A stretch of DNA of 64,000 nt, from assembly GCF_036227325.1 (NCBI RefSeq), contig NZ_CP109467.1, positions 7,006,001 through 7,070,000 of the forward strand, written 5' to 3'. A model generated the notes under the pieces. It saw nothing but the letters and a program-made list of their open reading frames with translations. It did not search any database and was not told where the DNA came from. The translations under genes were made by a program, and so were the position numbers. Shown here in pieces: positions 54,520-62,928 of this stretch (position 1 is the stretch's first letter; each line of letters opens with the position of its first letter). Source of the stretch: Streptomyces sp. NBC_01465. GTDB taxonomy: Bacteria > Actinomycetota > Actinomycetes > Streptomycetales > Streptomycetaceae.

Positions 54520-56124
54520 CTACCGGGGTGTCCGGAGCCAGGCCGTGGTGTCCGGTGGCAGGAGTCCTGCGGCCAACGGGGCGCTGACGTGCAGGAGTTC
54601 GGCGTGTGCGGGCAGAGCCACCGGGGCCGCGGTGAAGTTGGTGATGCAGCGGACGGCGCCGCGGTCGAAGGCGAGGACGCCCGCGGGTGCCGGCAGCCAG
54701 CTGAACGCATCGGGTACGGGGGCGAGTTCGGCCCGGCGGATGTGCAGTGACGTGGCGTAGAACTCCAGCATCGAGTCCGGGTCGTCGCGCTGCGCCCGTA
54801 CGCTCAGCGCCGACCAGGCGGCGGGCTGCGGCAGCCAGGGCGTGGCGGCGGCAGGGTCCGCATCGCCCCACGGGATCGGCACCCGGCAGCCGTCGCGGCC
54901 CAGGTCCTCGCCGCCGGTGTGGACGAAGGTCGGGTCCTGGCGCAGTGCGGCGGGGATGTCCTCGACCTCCCAGAGACCGAGCTCGTCGCCCTGGTAGACG
55001 TACACGCTGCCGGGCAGCGCCATGGTGAGCAGGGCCGCGGCCCGTGCCCGGCGCGCACCGAGCTCCAGGTCGACGGGTGCGCCGTGGACGCGCCGGCCGT
55101 CGAGGGCGTACGAGGTGTCGGCGCGCCCGTAGCGGGTGACGTGCCGGGTGGTGTCGTGGTTGGAGAGCACCCAGGTGGCCGGGGCGCCGACCGGTGCGTG
55201 CGCGGCGAGCGTGGCGTCGATGACCTCGCGGAGCGCCGCCTCGTCCCAAGGGCTCTGCAGGAAGGGGAAGTTGAAGGCGGTGTGCAGTTCGTCCGGGCGC
55301 AGATAGCGGGCGAAGCGCTCGGGGTCGGCGGTCCACACCTCGCCGACGAAGACGCCCTCGCGCCGGTAGGAGTCGATGACCTTGCGCCAGCCGCGGTAGA
55401 TCTCGTGGACCCCGTCCTGGTCGGACCAGGGGGACGGGACCTGCGCGGTGACTTCGGGCAGGGCTGGGTCCTTGACCAGGTTGTCGGCGACATCGATACG
55501 GAAACCGTCGACGCCCCGGTCCAGCCAGAACCGCAGGACCGACTCGAACTCGGCCCTGACCTCGGGGTGTTCCCAGTTGAAGTCCGGCTGCTCGGGCGCG
55601 AAGCGGTGCAGATACCAGGCGCCGGGTGTTCCGTCGGGCTCGGTGACCCGGCGCCAGGAAGGGCCGCCGAAGACGGACTGCCAGTCGTTGGGCGGCAGTT
55701 CACCGCTCTCGCCCCGGCCCTCGCGGAACCAGAACCGCTCGCGCTCGGGGGAGCCGGGGCCCGCGGCGACAGCCTCCTTGAACCAGTCGTGCTGGTCGGA
55801 GCAGTGGTTGGGGACGATGTCGATGATCACCCGCAGACCCGCGCCGTGCGCCTCGCCGATCAGCGCCTCGGCCTCGGCGAGCGTGCCGAAGACGGGGTCG
55901 ATGTCCCGGTAGTCGGAGACGTCGTAGCCGCCGTCGGCCATCGGGGAGGGGTACCAGGGGCTGATCCAGAGCGCGTCGACGCCCAGCTCGCGCAGATGGG
56001 GCAGACGGGCGCGGATACCCGCGATGTCACCGACCCCGTCCCCATTGCCGTCGGCGAAGCTGCGGGGATAGACCTGGTAGATGGCGGCGGAGCGCCACCA
56101 CGGGCTGGTGTCGGCACGATGCAT
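54520..56124 (-). CDS. Alpha-glucosidase, glycoside hydrolase family 13
   Basis: 534 residues. (beta/alpha)8 barrel with the family's conserved regions: DIVPNHCSDQH (about 99), the nucleophile Asp in GFRIDVADN (about 202), the acid/base Glu in VGEVWTADP (about 255) and the transition-state Asp in VLSNHDTTRH (about 320). QVYPRSFADGNGDGVGD at the start is typical of oligo-1,6-/alpha-1,4-glucosidases. No signal peptide is present, so it acts on imported oligosaccharides. The ATG lies six bases from a TAGATT -10, so the mRNA is leaderless. It is divergent from its probable regulator. Confidence 0.9.
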   Translation of the reverse strand: MHRADTSPWWRSAAIYQVYPRSFADGNGDGVGDIAGIRARLPHLRELGVDALWISPWYPSPMADGGYDVSDYRDIDPVFGTLAEAEALIGEAHGAGLRVIIDIVPNHCSDQHDWFKEAVAAGPGSPERERFWFREGRGESGELPPNDWQSVFGGPSWRRVTEPDGTPGAWYLHRFAPEQPDFNWEHPEVRAEFESVLRFWLDRGVDGFRIDVADNLVKDPALPEVTAQVPSPWSDQDGVHEIYRGWRKVIDSYRREGVFVGEVWTADPERFARYLRPDELHTAFNFPFLQSPWDEAALREVIDATLAAHAPVGAPATWVLSNHDTTRHVTRYGRADTSYALDGRRVHGAPVDLELGARRARAAALLTMALPGSVYVYQGDELGLWEVEDIPAALRQDPTFVHTGGEDLGRDGCRVPIPWGDADPAAATPWLPQPAAWSALSVRAQRDDPDSMLEFYATSLHIRRAELAPVPDAFSWLPAPAGVLAFDRGAVRCITNFTAAPVALPAHAELLHVSAPLAAGLLPPDTTAWLRTPR

Positions 56125-56130
56125 GCAGCG

Positions 56131-56159
56131 AATCTAAGAGCGTGGGGGAACTTCGTCAA
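56131..56159 (-). promoter_or_regulatory. Alpha-glucosidase promoter
   Basis: On the minus strand TTGACG (56159-56154), 17 bases, TAGATT (56136-56131), and six bases to the ATG at 56124. The strong consensus and spacing make a leaderless transcript likely. Confidence 0.7.
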
Positions 56160-56167
56160 CGCCAAAG

Positions 56168-56197
56168 CGATCGATACGAACTCAACCGATCGATACG
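56168..56197. promoter_or_regulatory. Direct repeats in the divergent promoter region
   Basis: CGATCGATACG occurs at 56168-56178 and 56187-56197, 19 bp apart, inside the 96-base gap between alpha-glucosidase and the regulator gene. The repeats lie upstream of the alpha-glucosidase -35 and over the -35 region of the regulator, as expected for a shared operator. Confidence 0.65.
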
Positions 56198-56220
56198 GCC
56201 AGGGTCATAGAGTGTCGGTC

Positions 56221-57345
56221 ATGCGTCTTCATGTCGACCAGCGTCACGACCGGGTCCTCGCCCTCGTCGAGCAGCGCGGCAGCCTTCGGGTGGCCGAGCT
56301 GGCGAGCGAACTCGGGGTCTCCTCCGTCACCCTGCGGCGGGACATCGAGATCCTGGCCCGGCAGGGGCGGGTGCGGAGGCTGCACGGTGCGGTGCTGTGG
56401 CCGGGGGAGACCGGTCCTGGCGCCGTCGCGCCGCCGGTGCCTGCGGGTTCCGGCGAGGGGATCGTCGTCGGCATGGTCGTGCCGTCGACCAACTACTACT
56501 ACGCCGATGTGGTCCGCGGGGCCCGTGAGGCGGTCGAGGCGCGCGGCGGGCGGCTGACGATCGGACTGCACCGCTATCTCGCCGGAGAGGACGCCGCCCA
56601 GAGCGAGCGCCTGCTGGCCGCGGGCGTGGACGGACTGCTCCTGACGCCCGCCTGGGACGGAGGCCGGGCCCTGGCAGGTGAGGGCGACTGGGCGGGGAGC
56701 CTGGACGTGCCCGTGGTGCTGGTGGAGCGGCGGGCCGAACTCAGCAGCCCTGCGGCGGCCCTCGACCTGGTGGCCACCGACCATGCCTTCGGCGCAGGTG
56801 AGGCGGTCAGGAAGCTCGCCGAGCTCGGCCACCGCAGGATCGCGCTCGCCGCCCAGGAAAGTCCGACCGCCGCGCAGTTGAGGTCCGGTCACCGTGCGGC
56901 CGTGGCCGCGCTCGGCCTCGACGAGGTGCCCGCGTCCCCGCTGGACACCGCTCCCGCGACCTCCGAGGCCGACCGGTTCGACCGGACGCTGGAGTACCTG
57001 TGCGACCTGGTGGCCCGGCACGGTGTGACTGCGGTGGTCGTGCACAGCGACGCGGACGCCGTGGTGCTGGTGCCGCGGCTGCAGGCCCGGGGCGTCAAGG
57101 TGCCCGAGGAGCTGGCGGTCGTCGCGTACGACGACGAGGTCGCCGACCTGGCCGGACTGCCGCTGACCGCGGTCGCCCCGCCGAAGCGCGCGGTGGGCGC
57201 CGCCGCGGCCGAGCTGCTGTTCGAGCGGATCGCCGAACGGCGTGACGCGCACCGCGTGCCCGCCCCGCGCCGGCACCTCGAACTCCTGCCGGAACTGCGG
57301 GTCCGTGCATCGTCGGGCGCCCTCGTTCACCCGAAGCCCTTCTGA
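56221..57345 (+). CDS. DeoR-type helix-turn-helix fused to a LacI-type sugar-binding domain
   Basis: 374 residues. The N-terminal 60 residues are a DeoR winged helix (DQRHDRVLALVEQRGSLRVAELASELGVSSVTLRRDI). The rest is a periplasmic-binding-like LacI sensor (IVVGMVVPSTNYYYADVVRGAREAVEARGG, LATDHAFGAG-like, LGHRRIALAAQ, AVVAYDDEVADLAGLPLTAVAPP). It probably represses the divergent alpha-glucosidase gene until a sugar binds. TAGAGT at 56208-56213 ends seven bases before the ATG, so its mRNA may also be leaderless. Confidence 0.85.
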   Translation: MRLHVDQRHDRVLALVEQRGSLRVAELASELGVSSVTLRRDIEILARQGRVRRLHGAVLWPGETGPGAVAPPVPAGSGEGIVVGMVVPSTNYYYADVVRGAREAVEARGGRLTIGLHRYLAGEDAAQSERLLAAGVDGLLLTPAWDGGRALAGEGDWAGSLDVPVVLVERRAELSSPAAALDLVATDHAFGAGEAVRKLAELGHRRIALAAQESPTAAQLRSGHRAAVAALGLDEVPASPLDTAPATSEADRFDRTLEYLCDLVARHGVTAVVVHSDADAVVLVPRLQARGVKVPEELAVVAYDDEVADLAGLPLTAVAPPKRAVGAAAAELLFERIAERRDAHRVPAPRRHLELLPELRVRASSGALVHPKPF

Positions 57346-57356
57346 TCGTTTCTGCT

Positions 57357-57402
57357 CGTTTGCGCAAACGCTCTTGACGGTGATCGTTCTTGGTCGAAAG
57401 AT
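57357..57402 (+). promoter_or_regulatory. Palindrome and promoter of the phosphodiesterase-HAD gene
   Basis: CGTTTGCGCAAACG (57357-57370) is a perfect 14-base palindrome four bases before a TTGACG -35 (57374-57379). AAAGAT lies 17 bases later (57397-57402) as a -10. The palindrome resembles LacI-family operators. Confidence 0.65.
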
Positions 57403-57436
57403 GGCCGGAGTTCGTCTCTGAAAGGACCTCACTGTC

Positions 57437-58918
57437 ATGGCATCTGGCGTACGCGACCGTGCCCGCCGTGTTCTGGTCGTCGGGATCGACGGCGTCCGCC
57501 TCGACACCCTGCGCACCGTGGACACCCCGCATCTGGACTCCGTCGCCGCGGCCGGTTTCCTCGCCCCGGTCCAGATCCGCCCCGGCACCCCCACCATGTC
57601 GGGACCCTGCTGGGCGACGATCGTCACCGGGGTCGGAGTCGAGAAGCACGCGGTCTGGAGCAACAACTTCAGCGGCAACCGCCTCGCCGTCTTCCCCGAC
57701 TTCACCACGCGCCTCTCCCGCGGCGACGGCCGCCGCACGTATGTCGCTGCGGCCTGGCAGCCGCTGGTGACCGTCGCCGACGGCGGCCCGCTCTTCCGCG
57801 AGCCCAGCCGCCTCAGCCATGTCGCCCCCGCCGCCGAGACGTGCGAGGACTGGGAGGCGGTCGACGAGCAGATGACCGTCGACGCCGTCCGCGTGCTCTC
57901 CGAAGAGGACCCCGAAGCCTCGTTCGTCTACCTCGGTGCGACCGACGAGACCGCCCACATCCTGGGCTGCGTACCGGAGTACGAGCGCTCCATAGCCCGC
58001 GCCGACGAGCGGCTCGGCCGGCTGCTCGCCGCCGTGCGCGGCCGGGCGGCGTACGCGGACGAGGCCTGGACGGTCATCGTCGTGACCGACCACGGTCACC
58101 GCGACGAGGGCGGCCACGGCGGCGTCTCCGACCAGGAGCGCACCGCCTGGATCGCCTGCTCGGGGCCCGGCATCCCGGCCGGCGCCACCGTGCGCACCCT
58201 GCACCACGAGGACGTGGCGGCCCAGGTGTTCGCCGCACTCGACCGGCCCGCCGACTCGCACTGGACCCTGGACGGGCGGCCGTTCGAGGTCGTCCCGCAG
58301 GCCGTTCTCTTCGACATGGACGGCACGCTCGTCGACACCGAGTCCCTGTGGTGGAAGACGGCCGAGGAGGTCGCGAAGGGGCTCGGCCACACGCTGTCCG
58401 ACGCCGACGTCCCCGAGGTCGTCGGCCGCGCGGTCGAGGACACCGCCGCCCACCTCTTCCGCGTCTCGGACGCCGCCCGCCCGCTGGCGGAGATCACCGC
58501 GGACCTCGACGTACGCTTCCTGGCCGCGGTCGAGGCCGACACGGTCCTGCTGCCCGGTGCACGCCAACTCCTCGACCGGCTGGCCGACTTGGGCATTCCC
58601 GCCGCCCTGGTGTCGGCCTCGCCCCGCCCTGTGGTCGACGCGGTCCTCAAGGTGCTGGGTGCGGAATCCTTCCGTACCACCGTCGCCGCCGGAGAGACCC
58701 CGGCCACCAAGCCCGCCCCCGACCCCTATCTCGCCGCGGCCCGCACCCTGGGCGTGGACCCGGCCGGCTGCCTGGTCGTGGAGGACAGCCCGACGGGGAT
58801 CGCCGCCGGGGAGGCGGCGGGCTGCCGGATCGCCGCCGTGCCGTCCTTCGTGCCGGTCCAGGCGGCGCCCGGACGCCGGGTGCTGACCGGACTCGGTGAA
58901 CTCCTGCGCGACTTCTAG
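57437..58918 (+). CDS. Fusion of a type I phosphodiesterase and a HAD phosphatase
   Basis: 493 residues, two enzymes in one chain. Residues 1-285 belong to the alkaline-phosphatase/nucleotide-pyrophosphatase superfamily, with the metal Asp in VVGIDGVRLDTL, the Thr nucleophile near RPGTPTMSGPCW, and TDHGHRDEGGHGG for the second metal site. Residues 290-493 are a beta-phosphoglucomutase-like HAD domain with FDMDGTLVDTE, SASP, TKPAPDPY and VVEDSPTG. The pairing suggests that a phosphodiester or pyrophosphate is cut and the resulting phosphate ester then hydrolysed. The substrate is not known. It is placed among carbohydrate genes. Confidence 0.85.
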   Translation: MASGVRDRARRVLVVGIDGVRLDTLRTVDTPHLDSVAAAGFLAPVQIRPGTPTMSGPCWATIVTGVGVEKHAVWSNNFSGNRLAVFPDFTTRLSRGDGRRTYVAAAWQPLVTVADGGPLFREPSRLSHVAPAAETCEDWEAVDEQMTVDAVRVLSEEDPEASFVYLGATDETAHILGCVPEYERSIARADERLGRLLAAVRGRAAYADEAWTVIVVTDHGHRDEGGHGGVSDQERTAWIACSGPGIPAGATVRTLHHEDVAAQVFAALDRPADSHWTLDGRPFEVVPQAVLFDMDGTLVDTESLWWKTAEEVAKGLGHTLSDADVPEVVGRAVEDTAAHLFRVSDAARPLAEITADLDVRFLAAVEADTVLLPGARQLLDRLADLGIPAALVSASPRPVVDAVLKVLGAESFRTTVAAGETPATKPAPDPYLAAARTLGVDPAGCLVVEDSPTGIAAGEAAGCRIAAVPSFVPVQAAPGRRVLTGLGELLRDF

Positions 58919-58932
58919 CCGTTGCACGCCGA

Positions 58933-58975
58933 AAGGGGCGGGCCCGGACTGCTCAGCAGTCCGGGCCCGCCCCTT
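58933..58975. terminator. Bidirectional terminator
   Basis: A perfect 21-bp inverted repeat starting AAGGGGCGGGCCCGGACTGC, with one base at the centre, lies between two convergent genes 15 and 19 bases from their stops. Confidence 0.85.
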
Positions 58976-58993
58976 GCTTTCCGTACGGCGCGG

Positions 58994-61417
58994 TCAGTGG
59001 AGCTTCACCGTGACCGTCTGAGTGGCGCCGCGCAGCCCGCTCAGGTCCGCGAACGTCAGCGTCAGCTCATGTCCGGTCTCTGCCGCCGTGACCGAAGAGG
59101 CCTTCGACACCACGGACTTGACCCGCCGCTTCCAGGTCAGCGTCAGACCGTCCTTGGCGACGCGGGACGGGTCCGCGACCGAGATCACGGCCGTGCCGTC
59201 GCGCTTCTCGCGGATCTGGACGCTCACCGGCGCGCTCGCCGTGACCGCGCCCGCCGTGCCCGCCTCCCAGAAGTTGATCCCGGTGAAGCCGCGCGAGGGG
59301 ACCCGGACCGCCTGCTGCTGCGGGGTGTTGGCGACGACCTCCAGCCAGTGCGTGTCCAGCGCGCGGGCCGCGGTGCGCAGCGCGCTCGCACCGGGCATCA
59401 GGATGTACGCGTAACCGGCGTCCGTCGGGTCGGTGCCGTGGTCCTGCCAGAGCGTCGCGTAGCGCCGGGTGATCGGGTCGGTGGTGCCGCTCGCGCCGTT
59501 GACGTCCTTCCAGCAGCCGGTGCGCTCCTCGCGCAGCGCATTCAGCTTCGTACCGCCCGGGAAGACATAGCCGGCGTGGCCGGACAGATGCGCCCAATGG
59601 GTGCGGCGGCCGGTGGCCGACCAGCCCTGCGCGGACGACTGGGGTATGCCGTCGAGGAGCAGGGCGGGGGTGCCGGTCGCGCCCAGGTTGCGGTTGTCGA
59701 AGACGGTCTCGACGGTCGTGCCGTCGGCCGAGGTGATGCCCGCGCCCAGGCAGACCACCGCGTCGTCCAGCCAGAACCAGGACTTCTTGGCGTGCATGGT
59801 CGAGGCGAGACCCTGCAGATGCTGGCCGGTGGTGCCGTACTCGCCGTCGCCCGTGCCGCCCACCCAGGCGGTGTCGGTACGGGGGTTGGCCCAGGCGCCG
59901 CCCTGGCCGTCGGCGAGCTTCTTCGTCGAGACGGTGGTGCCGGGTATCCGGTACGGGTTCACGGTCGGCCAGTACGCGTCCGAGTACTGGCCGAGACCGT
60001 TGTCGGCGCCCCACCACTGCAGCCAGCCCGAACCGGTGTGCCAGCCGCGGTAGTTCTCCAGATTGCCGAACTCGTAGTGCGCGATGCGGTTCGACGCGAG
60101 CGAGAGCCCGGCGCCCCAGTCGCGGCGACGGTGCGTGACCCGGTCCATGTTGTGGAAGACCCGGTGCGCGACGGGCTCGGGGGCCGCGGTGACGGTGGTG
60201 TCGTCGAGGAGCGTCTGCAGCCGCGTCAGATTGACCAGGCTCAGGCCCGGGTTCTTCAGGGCCGGGCCGTAGTAGTCGCGCTGCAGCCAGCCCTTGACCA
60301 TGGCGCGCCAGCGCGCGTTCTCCTCGGGGCTCGCGCCCTGGCCGAGCAGCACGATCGAGCCCATCACGCCGTGCGCGCGGATGTGGTCGTCGGTGCCGAT
60401 GCGGGTGATGCCGCGGCCGGAGACGTTGTCCATCATCAGGCCGTTGTAGACGAACGGGGCGATGGCGGCCTCGATGGTGTCGAGGAACTGCTGGCTGCCC
60501 GGGTCGGTCACCTCCCAGCTCGATCCGCGCAGCAGCGCGAAGAGGCGGCCGAGGCCGTCGTTGAGCACGGCGCCGTAGCCGCCGATGTAGGGGATCGAGG
60601 TGTGCTGGACGAAGGAGCCGTCGTCGTAGAAGCCGTCGCCGGTCGTGACGTACGGGAAGACCGGGGAGAGCGCGTCGACGGCGACCTTGATCTTGTCGCC
60701 GTTCTTGCCGACGACGCCGCGCAGGATGATGCCGCGGCACAGGTCGACGCGGTTGGCGCCGGTGCTGGTGCCGGTGTACTTGGCGAGGAGCGACTCGGGG
60801 AGGAACTTGTCCACCGCGGCGACGTAGCTTGCGATCTGCGCCTCGGACAGCTCGTCGTAGAGCAGGACGGATATGTCCATCAGCGCCTGGGGGGAGCCGA
60901 TCTGGAAGTTCCACCAGTTCCCGTACGGCGCCTTGTTCTCGTTGAAGACGTCGGCGTGGAGGTGGTCGAGTCCGGTGAGGATCGTGTCCTTGAGCGCCGC
61001 GTCGCCCGTCAGCCCGGTACCGGGCTGGGAGTAGGCCTCGGCCATCGTCCGCAGCCGGTTGTAGCTGGTGTTCATCTTCTCGGAGAAGGCGTACGACTCG
61101 GTGTCGGTGTCCGGCTCGGGGTCCAGATAGACGAGGTCGGGCCAGAGCGAGCCCGTCGCAGGGGCCATGGCCGTACGGAACCCGGCGGCCTGCGTGCCGA
61201 GGGCGGCCAGTTTGGTCTTGAAGGGCTCGGCGGTGGGGCTGAATCCGGTGCCGAGGTAGAGCTCGCGCCACTTGGCACGTAGTGTCGCGAACTCGTCGGC
61301 GTCGGCGTCGGATCCGGCGGCGAGAGCGGGGGTGGCGGGCAGGCCGAAAGCGCCAAGTGCGAGGGCTGTGCTGCCGGTTGCGGCGATGAAGCCACGGCGG
61401 GACCAGGGAGGCGTCAT
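58994..61417 (-). CDS. Secreted polysaccharide lyase family 8
   Basis: 807 residues. The signal peptide carries a twin-arginine-type SRRGFIAATG and ends near ALAAG (about 35). The alpha-toroid half has YGNWWNFQIGSPQALMD (about 145) with the catalytic Asn, DGSFVQHTSIPYIGGYG (about 245) with the catalytic His and Tyr, and SGRGITRIG. The beta-sandwich half follows from about residue 360 to the end. Family members cleave hyaluronan, chondroitin or xanthan. Which is used here is unknown. ATG 61417 has GGAG upstream and begins exactly at the signal peptide. Confidence 0.9.
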   Translation of the reverse strand: MTPPWSRRGFIAATGSTALALGAFGLPATPALAAGSDADADEFATLRAKWRELYLGTGFSPTAEPFKTKLAALGTQAAGFRTAMAPATGSLWPDLVYLDPEPDTDTESYAFSEKMNTSYNRLRTMAEAYSQPGTGLTGDAALKDTILTGLDHLHADVFNENKAPYGNWWNFQIGSPQALMDISVLLYDELSEAQIASYVAAVDKFLPESLLAKYTGTSTGANRVDLCRGIILRGVVGKNGDKIKVAVDALSPVFPYVTTGDGFYDDGSFVQHTSIPYIGGYGAVLNDGLGRLFALLRGSSWEVTDPGSQQFLDTIEAAIAPFVYNGLMMDNVSGRGITRIGTDDHIRAHGVMGSIVLLGQGASPEENARWRAMVKGWLQRDYYGPALKNPGLSLVNLTRLQTLLDDTTVTAAPEPVAHRVFHNMDRVTHRRRDWGAGLSLASNRIAHYEFGNLENYRGWHTGSGWLQWWGADNGLGQYSDAYWPTVNPYRIPGTTVSTKKLADGQGGAWANPRTDTAWVGGTGDGEYGTTGQHLQGLASTMHAKKSWFWLDDAVVCLGAGITSADGTTVETVFDNRNLGATGTPALLLDGIPQSSAQGWSATGRRTHWAHLSGHAGYVFPGGTKLNALREERTGCWKDVNGASGTTDPITRRYATLWQDHGTDPTDAGYAYILMPGASALRTAARALDTHWLEVVANTPQQQAVRVPSRGFTGINFWEAGTAGAVTASAPVSVQIREKRDGTAVISVADPSRVAKDGLTLTWKRRVKSVVSKASSVTAAETGHELTLTFADLSGLRGATQTVTVKLH

Positions 61418-61458
61418 GGGATCTCCGGGAGCCTGGTGAAGCGGGGAGTCACTCGTGG

Positions 61459-61491
61459 GCAAGCGCTTTCTAACACGTTCGCGCACAAACG
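61459..61491 (-). promoter_or_regulatory. Operator-like palindromes upstream of the lyase gene
   Basis: GCAAGCGCTTTC (61459-61470, AAGCGCTT centre) and CGTTCGCGCACAAACG (61476-61491, imperfect palindrome) lie 40-75 bases before the ATG. Both resemble LacI-family sites. The second is similar to the palindrome at 57357. Confidence 0.5.
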
Positions 61492-61511
61492 CTCAACGGT
61501 TGGTGCGGAAT

Positions 61512-61525
61512 TGATCGAACGATCA
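61512..61525. promoter_or_regulatory. 14-base palindrome between lyase and TMEM175 genes
   Basis: TGATCG-AA-CGATCA is a perfect 6+6 palindrome 20 bases before the ATG at 61545. It could be an operator for either divergent gene. Confidence 0.5.
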
Positions 61526-61544
61526 TTTGAGGGGGATGTTCGTC

Positions 61545-62174
61545 ATGAATGAATCGGGCAGGCTGGAGGCCTTCAGCGACGGGGTGTTCGCCATCGCGAC
61601 CACCCTGCTGATCCTGGAGATCAAGGTTCCGGAACATGCCGGGGGCGGCCTCTGGGGGGCGCTGGGCGACCAGTGGCCCTCGTACGCCGCCTACGTCGTG
61701 AGTTTTCTGGTCATCGGGATCATGTGGGTCAACCACCACCAGATCTTCCGGTTCGTGGTGCGGGTCGACCGGACCCTGATGTTCCTCAATCTCCTGCTGC
61801 TGATGACCGTCGCGGCGCTGCCCTGGCCGGCCGCGCTGATGGCCGAGTACCTGCGCGAGGGCAGTGCCTCGCACGCGGCGGCCGCCGTCTACAGCGGGCT
61901 GATGGTGGTGATGGCGTTCAACTACCACGCCCTGTGGTGGCACCTCACCAGGACCGGCCACCTCTTCGACGACAGCGTCGACACGGTCGCGGCCCGCGCG
62001 GTCACCCGCCGCTTCGCCCTCGGCAGCCTGGCCTATCCGGCGACCGTGGCCCTGTCCTTCGTCTCCGCCCCGCTCACCCTCGCGGTGCACGGCCTGCTCG
62101 CCGTCTACTACGGCTTCAACCAGCTGCCCGTCCCGCTGAAGGGTGCGGCAGAAGGGGAGGTGGAAGCCCTGTAG
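61545..62174 (+). CDS. TMEM175/DUF1211-type membrane protein
   Basis: 209 residues with about six membrane segments. The signature RLEAFSDGVFAIATTLLILE (residues 6-25) is the RxxxFSD motif of the first pore helix in bacterial TMEM175 potassium channels. MWVNHHQIF follows the second hydrophobic segment. ATG 61545 is preferred since GGGGG is nine bases before it and residues then run straight into the motif. Whether it conducts ions is inferred from family only. Confidence 0.8.
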   Translation: MNESGRLEAFSDGVFAIATTLLILEIKVPEHAGGGLWGALGDQWPSYAAYVVSFLVIGIMWVNHHQIFRFVVRVDRTLMFLNLLLLMTVAALPWPAALMAEYLREGSASHAAAAVYSGLMVVMAFNYHALWWHLTRTGHLFDDSVDTVAARAVTRRFALGSLAYPATVALSFVSAPLTLAVHGLLAVYYGFNQLPVPLKGAAEGEVEAL

Positions 62175-62184
62175 CGTCGAGCCC

Positions 62185-62868
62185 ATGACTGAGCGCGGAG
62201 TGGTGGATGTCGGGGACGTACGGCTGTCGTACCGGAGCTGGGGCGACTCCTACGGCTCGCCGGTCGTGCTGCTGCACGGGCTGACCGGGTCCGCCGACTC
62301 CTGGGAGACGGTCGGGCAGCTGCTCGGCGAGGAGTGGCGGGTCTACGCACTCGACCTGCGCGGACACGGCGAGAGCGACTGGCCGGACGAGTACTCCTTC
62401 GAGCTCATGCGTGACGACGTGCTCGGCTTCCTCGACGAGCTCTCCCTGGACCGGGTCGGCATCGTCGGGCACTCGATGGGCGGACTCGTCGGCTATCTGC
62501 TCGCCCAGGACCACCCCGACCGCGTCGAGCGTCTCGTCCTGGAGGACCCCGCGCCGCCGTACCCCCGCAAGCCGTTCGGATCCGCGGAGCCCGACGGCCC
62601 TGTCGCCTACGACGCGAACCTGGTGCCCGCCATCTTCGCCCAGGTCTCCGACCCCGACCCCGAGTGGGCCGAGCGCATCGGCGAGATCGTGGCGCCCACC
62701 CTCATCGTGGCGGGCGGGCCCGACAGCCCGATGCCCCAGGAGCGGCTCCACGACATGGCCGCCGGGATCCCCGACTGCCGGCTGATCGTCATCCCCGCCG
62801 GTCACGACGTGCACGCGGCGCAGCCGCAGCAGTTCGTCGAGCAGGTCACGGAGTTCTTCACCAGCTGA
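62185..62868 (+). CDS. Alpha/beta-fold hydrolase
   Basis: 227 residues. VVLLHGLTGSADSWETV is the oxyanion region, the nucleophile elbow is GHSMGG (Ser about 96), Asp lies in AGGPDSPM and His in PAGHDVHAA (about 209). The substrate is unknown. TAGCGT at 62172-62177 ends seven bases before ATG 62185 and there is no ribosome site, so a leaderless mRNA is likely. An in-frame upstream start at 62143 would sit inside the preceding gene. Confidence 0.8.
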   Translation: MTERGVVDVGDVRLSYRSWGDSYGSPVVLLHGLTGSADSWETVGQLLGEEWRVYALDLRGHGESDWPDEYSFELMRDDVLGFLDELSLDRVGIVGHSMGGLVGYLLAQDHPDRVERLVLEDPAPPYPRKPFGSAEPDGPVAYDANLVPAIFAQVSDPDPEWAERIGEIVAPTLIVAGGPDSPMPQERLHDMAAGIPDCRLIVIPAGHDVHAAQPQQFVEQVTEFFTS

Positions 62869-62894
62869 CCAACAGCCCTCCCTGTTACGGGGGT

Positions 62895-62907
62895 TGACGG
62901 GCCGTCA
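62895..62907. promoter_or_regulatory. TGACGG-G-CCGTCA palindrome before the TetR gene
   Basis: A perfect 13-base palindrome 21 bases upstream of the TetR start, overlapping a TTGACG. TetR repressors usually bind such sites in their own promoter, so it is a candidate autoregulatory operator controlling the TetR-P450 pair. Confidence 0.6.
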
Positions 62908-62928
62908 GTTCGGCGCGACGGTTGTCTT

